A stretch of 10,901 bases of DNA from Fusarium oxysporum f. sp. lycopersici 4287 (Eukaryota > Ascomycota > Sordariomycetes > Hypocreales > Nectriaceae): assembly GCF_000149955.1 (NCBI RefSeq), contig NC_030991.1, positions 1,383,709 to 1,394,609 on the forward strand. Reading direction: 5' to 3'. The notes below the pieces were generated by a model. The model ran no database searches, was not told where the DNA came from, and was given only the letters and a program-made list of their open reading frames with translations. This document shows, in pieces, positions 7,401 through 10,901 of this stretch (position 1 is its first letter; the number at the start of each line of letters is the position of its first letter). Position numbers and translations under genes: made by a program.

Positions 7401-8935
7401 AACGTATCGTTTCCTGCGGAGGCAACTTCTTAGAAATCAAGGGACGTCATGGTACTGGCATAAACATACCCCAACTCCTCAGCCCTCAAACTAACCAACC
7501 TGTAGGGAATGGGACAGTTCAAGTTATGCACCAAACTGTCCGCGAGTTCTTCCTCGATTCCAACGGAGATGTGGCGCACTCCAAGTTCCAGATGTGCGAC
7601 AGAGATGCCCACATTTGCATATCTATGACTTGTATCCGGTATCTCATGCTTTGTGCCGCAAATGCCACTCCAGTGGCGGCGCTGCCGCATGTCGGATTTT
7701 GGACTTCGGAGCACTTCGAACGCTATGCCCAATACCTGGACGAATGGCCACTGGCAAAATATGCCTTGCAGTATCTCACACATCACATAGACGGCTGCCA
7801 TCAAGATGCAGGAGTCGTTCGTATCCGTTCCCGGCTCATTGATAAATTGACCGACAAACCGGTCGTTTACTTGCTAGAGAAGTGGGTTAGTTCATGCCTG
7901 GGGAGAAATATCCTAGGTAAAGAACAGGGTGCTGCCGCAAGGGAGTTCAGAAACACACTCTGGCATGCTGCAGCTCGGAACGGGTTTTCTACAGCAGTTG
8001 AGACGCTGTTGACAGTTGGGGCAAACGTGAACACGAGGGAGAACGACGGACTGCCAGCTGGTCGAACGGCGCTCCAGGCGGCGGCAGAGGGCGGCCACGT
8101 CGACACAGTGGCCAAGCTGCTCGTGGCGAATGCGGACGTCAACGCAGAGGGGGCGGTAAAGTATGGTGGCCAAACAGCGCTCCAGGCGGCGGCAGGGGGC
8201 GGCCACGTTGAGATAGTGAACAAGCTGCTGGCGGCGAATGCGGACGTCAATGCAGTGGGGGCGGTAAAGTATGGTGGCCAAACGGCGCTCCAGGCGGCGG
8301 CAGGGGGCGGCCACGTTGAGATAGTGGACAAGCTGCTCGCAGCGAACGCGGAAGTCAATGCAGCGCCGGCGGCGAATGCCCGAACGGCGCTCCAGGCGGC
8401 GGCAGGGGGCGGCCACGTTGAGATAGTGGACAAGCTGCTCGCAGCGAACGCGGACGTCAATGCAGCGCCGGCGAAGCATAGTGGCCGAGCGGCGCTTCAG
8501 GCGGCGGCAGGGGGCGGCCACGTTGAGATAGTGGACAAGCTGCTCGCAGCGAACGCGGAAGTCAATGCAGCGCCGGCGACGGACGATGGCCGAACGGCGC
8601 TCCAGGCGGCAGCAGGCAGCGGCCACGTCGAGATAGTAGACAAACTGCTCGCGGCAAACGCAGACGTCAATGCAGAGGGGGCGGCGGTGTATGGCCGAAC
8701 GGCGCTCCAGGCGGCGGCAGGGGGCGGCCACTTCGAGATAGTAGCTAAGCTACTCGTGGCGAACGCGGACGTCAATGCGGCGCCGGCGGAGTATGGTGGC
8801 CGAACAGCGCTCCAGGCGGCGGCAGGCGGAGGCCATATGAAGATCGTGGATATGCTAAAACAAGCGATCGTAGGGAGATTTTGGGCCAGGGATGGCGGGA
8901 TATTTAGAGAACAAAATTTTATTAGAAGGAAATAA
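4481..8935 (+). CDS. NLR-like protein: PNP domain, P-loop-less NTPase, NACHT, ankyrin repeats (three exons)
   Basis: The coding sequence is join(4481..5440, 5506..6277, 6336..8935), 1443 residues. Exon 1 is a PNP_UDP-type nucleoside-phosphorylase-like domain: YTVGWICAL (10-18), GIGGGVP (92-98, phosphate-loop position), EMEAAG (254-259, the ribose-binding Met-Glu) and RGICDYADSH (270-279, with the Asp expected for base binding). Exon 2 (about 321-578) is NACHT-like with Walker B VIIDGLD (D518) and sensor-like KILLTSQP (549-556) but no P-loop. Exon 3 has a pre-NACHT motif, Walker A GKPGSGKST (626-634), Walker B LYLIIDAVDES (730-740), sensor KVFVASRP (765-772), a winged-helix-like region, a HQTVREFFL motif, then ankyrin repeats (about 1117-1430). 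In fungi this architecture serves non-self recognition and cell-death control in the cytoplasm: repeats sense, NACHT oligomerises, the N-terminal domain acts. An in-frame TAA at 4469-4471 makes ATG 4481 the first start. No break is seen. Confidence 0.88.
5441..5505 (+). other. Intron 1 of the NLR gene (65 bp, phase 0)
   Basis: The donor is GTACGA (5441), a branch-like GCTGATA has its A at 5484, and the acceptor is CACAG ending at 5505. Unspliced, exon 1 stops at TAA two codons into the intron. Removing it joins Ser320 to Glu321 in the same frame and runs straight into the NTPase region, with no start codon needed for the second open frame, whose apparent first codon is TTG. Length and signals are typical of ascomycete introns. 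Confidence 0.85.
6278..6335 (+). other. Intron 2 of the NLR gene (58 bp, phase 1)
   Basis: The donor is GTTCGC (6278, weaker than consensus), an AACTAATTAAC stretch (about 6312-6322) supplies a good branch site, and the acceptor is GAAG ending at 6335. Splicing makes the split codon G|AG (Glu578) and turns ...HDRGRK plus ECLASLRF... into a continuous sequence, as expected in the pre-NACHT motif of fungal NLRs. Without splicing the frame stops at TAA 6310-6312. The ATG at 6326 lies inside the intron and is not a true start. Confidence 0.8.
7952..8878 (+). repeat. Ankyrin-repeat array, nine units, near-identical at DNA level
   Basis: A divergent leading unit starts at 7952. Seven regular units start at 8063, 8171, 8279, 8381, 8486, 8591 and 8696, with lengths 108, 108, 102, 105, 105, 105 and 105 bp. 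A final partial unit starts at 8801. Each encodes (R/Q)TALQAAA-GGGH-VEIV-KLL-ANA-(D/E)VNA followed by a variable linker, a classic ankyrin helix-turn-helix plus hairpin, slightly longer than the usual 33 residues. Units 3 and 4 share 72 consecutive identical bases, and units 3 and 5 share 81. The array is markedly more GC-rich than the NACHT region before it. It is the likely ligand-sensing part. Confidence 0.92.
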
Positions 8936-8936
8936 A
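8931..8936 (+). terminator. AATAAA overlapping the NLR stop codon
   Basis: A canonical AATAAA hexamer contains the stop codon TAA (8933-8935). It could serve as the polyadenylation signal, giving a very short 3' untranslated region, but fungal signals are loose and a chance match in AT-rich sequence is likely. Confidence 0.25.
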
Positions 8937-9145
8937 ACAGGACATGCGAATCAGGCTCCTACTGTACGCAGTCGTGGCGGTAATTCGACGAAATACAACA
9001 AAAAGTGCCGAACTTGGTCCGTGCACGTCGCTGGGCTACCTGCATTAGATCTGTGCACGTGTTATGTCTTTTATAGTATAATCTTAATCTGTAGGAACCT
9101 CAAGACGGGTTAAGTCAATCACCGTCATACCGCGTTTTGGTTACT
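8936..9145. other. Intergenic spacer between NLR and AT-hook locus
   Basis: This 210-bp spacer has no coding sign. It includes two GTGCACGT octamers (about 9020 and 9054) and an AT-rich TATAGTATAA about 70 bp before the ATG at 9146, a possible TATA-type element for the downstream locus. Confidence 0.4.
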
Positions 9146-10092
9146 ATGTCCGAGGCACCCAGGAAGCGCGGGCGACCTCGAAAGTACGATACAGTAGAGG
9201 CAAAAGCAAGGCAAGATGCCATTGCTAAACGCGCTAGACGGCAGCTTCGGAACCCCTTGGTGCATGGACATATTCGATTTCAAGCTATGCTCCATAACCA
9301 GTAGATGCTTTGTCACCTTCATCCTCGCCGCAACGCCACCAACAGTCCACAAACTATCCTGAAGTACTCGTGAACGTCGCTAGTTGGCCATATGGAACTG
9401 AGACATCACTCACTAGCATTGGGCCAAACAGAACATTCGAGGTGGACTCAATTTCGCCCAGCCCGTTAGCAGAGGGGGTATTGAGATCACCCGTGATGGG
9501 ACCACGTGGTGATCAGCGCCACTCTACCAGAGAAGATGACATATGTGGAATTCTGAATTTAAAGTTGCACAACTCTACCATATCGGGCTCCTCAGAGGGA
9601 GAAAGCATATCAGGCTTGCCTGATAGAAGTGCCTCTCCTAACCTAGTTGCACACGACGCAGCTAAAAGCGACTGGGATGGGATACGGCAAGATGGAAACG
9701 TAGCTGTCGAAGAAGAGGACGCTGGCGATGGATTGCTGTCTGACGTCGAGTATCAATCAGAAGACGCTTTCGAAACAGACCTCAGCTCTAAGTCGGATGT
9801 CTCGGATGCTGAAAGCGAGATGGGCATCAACGACGCCGATACTTCTTCCGAGTCGGATCTCTACTTGGCAAAGGGTTTCTTAGAAAGAACTTGGCGGCGT
9901 TTATGCGATTGCCAACAACAAGAAAAAGAAATCTCCAGCGAAGATGCAAGGTCTGGGCTCAGCCTAAAGAATATGGCAGACTACTGGCGGAACCTTGCGG
10001 TGCCAGATGCAATCGGAATTGCGTCGCCTCAGGCCCGGACAGACGAAAATGAACATGTTCAGCCGGACTGGTTCTCGATATTACCGGTATAG
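9146..10092 (+). pseudogene. AT-hook protein gene, apparently frameshifted
   Basis: The ATG at 9146 opens a 52-codon frame with an AT-hook core, KRGRPRK (9164-9184), followed by a basic, Arg/Lys-rich stretch; it stops at TAG 9302-9304. From 9298 a different frame stays open to the TAG at 10090-10092 with no ATG until 9496. It encodes a Ser/Pro-rich start, an acidic Asp/Glu/Ser-rich block (about 9709-9861), then a conserved-looking tail (LERTWRRLCDC...SLKNMADYWRNLAVPDAI). No GT donor has the phase needed to splice to the AG acceptors at 9301 or 9304; a weak donor GTGCAT (9260) with the acceptor at 9345 is the only in-phase alternative I found. The simplest reading is one nuclear DNA-binding protein gene with a single-base frameshift near 9298. 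I cannot name the family; such N-termini often occur in fungal transposon-related proteins (recollection). It may be truncated at the right by the retrotransposon. Confidence 0.45.
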
Positions 10093-10219
10093 ACCTCTTT
10101 ATTCCCACTAGGGGAACTAAGTAATAACATCAGTACTTCTACTTCTATGATTACATAATATACATCATTAAAATCAGAAAAAGTCGCTCTACTCAACAGA
10201 CCCACTTTTATCCAATAAG

Positions 10220-10369
10220 TGTTGAACAGGTGCTGGGGTCTCACGTGCAAGCAGGGATACTTTAAGATTACAGCCGAAATGGTAAAACCTCTAAGGGGTA
10301 GATTTCAACAGAACACAAGATGAATACACCAATTCACATCAATGAACCGAATACACGTAATGTCTGACA
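10220..10369 (+). repeat. Probable 5' LTR of copy 2 (150 bp)
   Basis: It runs from TGTTGAACAGG to TGTCTGACA, 150 of 150 bases the same as the copy 1 LTR. The inner boundary carries the same uncertainty as in copy 1. Confidence 0.65.
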
Positions 10370-10441
10370 ATTAAGAGTCTCAATTGCATCTCAGCGACCC
10401 GCGCACCCAAATGCATACGACCTTCGGTTCATTCTATCACC

Positions 10442-10901
10442 ATGTCGGCCAAACACGCCGAGAGGATCATTAGCTACGCGTCTCCGGAGGATTGGGACTC
10501 CTGGTCCAACGAATTCAAGAAACTGGCGCACGCCTACGACCTGTGGCAGTATATTGATCCGACCGATCGCATCCGATGGCCTCAGCGACCAGAACTTCCA
10601 GAAATCCGAGACTACCCCAGACAAGCAGATCCGGACGATCCCGATAGTGGCACAATGACGCCCGGCTCAGATTACGTACCGCCCCGGCGAATCGGAGAGT
10701 TGACGTCTGAAGGAAGAGCGGAATACGAGCATGATATCAGGATCTACTCTCTGAAAGAAACGGCGTATAGAGAGACGAAGAAACAGGAGCAGAAGCTGGT
10801 CGAGTTTGTCCTCAAGACGGTCTCGGCCACGTATCAGAAAACATCCTGCGTTACGGCAGACCGATAGATAGTGTATCGGGAGCTACGAAGATCTGGAGTG
10901 G
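10442..10901 (+). pseudogene. gag: Broken gag of retrotransposon copy 2 (partial)
   Basis: The first 141 codons match the Gag of copy 1 except for Thr9 to Ile, Arg84 to Gly and Gly138 to Ala. At 10865-10867 a TAG ends the frame. It arises where copy 1 reads CGATTAGACAAGTGG and this copy has lost three separate single bases within about 15, plus a substitution. The net loss is three bases, so the original frame resumes after the stop and the following codons again match copy 1. The product would be an N-terminal Gag fragment without a zinc knuckle. The rest lies beyond the window. Confidence 0.8.

Larger units (their letters stand above)
10220..10901 (+). mobile_element. Ty1/copia-type LTR retrotransposon, 5' part (copy 2)
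   Basis: A second copy of the same element in inverted orientation to copy 1. Similarity begins at TGTTGAACAGG (10220) and runs to the window end. The LTR is the same in all 150 bases, the leader has one difference, and the first ~420 bases of gag have six substitutions, five of them transitions. The flanking pentamer is ATAAG (10215-10219), unlike that of copy 1, so the two are separate insertions. Confidence 0.85.

Noticed and set aside
7867..8731. Long antisense open frames (197 and 272 codons) across the ankyrin array
   Set aside because: They are by-products of the repetitive GC-rich codons; their translations are just the repeat unit read backward, with no independent domain or start context.
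8063..8800. Regular ~105-bp repeats as a minisatellite or CRISPR-like array
   Set aside because: Units stay in frame with lengths in multiples of three and encode clear ankyrin repeats; units are far too long for CRISPR and have no distinct spacers.
10093..10219. Extra exon of the AT-hook gene before the LTR, using a GTATAG donor at 10086
   Set aside because: An open frame can be made but it is AT-rich, low-complexity and runs into the LTR; no support beyond chance splice signals.

Overview
The window looks like an accessory, transposon-edged segment of a filamentous ascomycete (Pezizomycotina) genome. The reasons are short GT-AG introns with fungal-type branch sites, a fungal NLR-type gene with an N-terminal nucleoside-phosphorylase-like domain, a fungal orphan-type protein kinase, Ty1/copia-type gag genes, and no bacterial operon features. 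The species cannot be told from the sequence alone.

Layout. Positions 1-1515 are the 5' part of a Ty1/copia-type retrotransposon on the minus strand: a probable 150-bp LTR, a leader and a 413-codon gag. Next come two minus-strand genes: a protein kinase (1532-2425), whose stop lies 16 bp from the LTR, and a 70-aa cysteine-rich protein (2634-2846). About 1.6 kb without a convincing gene follows, ending in the promoter of the main gene.

The centrepiece spans 4481-8935 on the plus strand. Three open frames that look separate join through two introns (5441-5505 and 6278-6335) into one reading frame of 1443 codons. The product is a fungal NLR-like protein: nucleoside-phosphorylase-like domain, then a NACHT-like NTPase that has lost its P-loop, then an intact NACHT NTPase, then about nine ankyrin repeats, several nearly identical at the DNA level. 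The introns fall on the domain boundaries.

Downstream, 9146-10092 holds an apparently broken gene: an AT-hook N-terminus followed in another frame by a long acidic/serine-rich region. From 10220 to the window end a second copy of the same retrotransposon runs on the plus strand. Its LTR is base-for-base the same as the first, but its gag is broken by an in-frame TAG. The two elements point away from each other, so the 8.7 kb between them is framed by a long inverted repeat.

How the parts may work together (inference): fungal NLRs act in non-self recognition and regulated cell death. The ankyrin array would sense, the NACHT would switch, and the phosphorylase-like domain would be the effector. 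The neighbouring kinase could be a partner or a bystander; nothing in the sequence proves a link.
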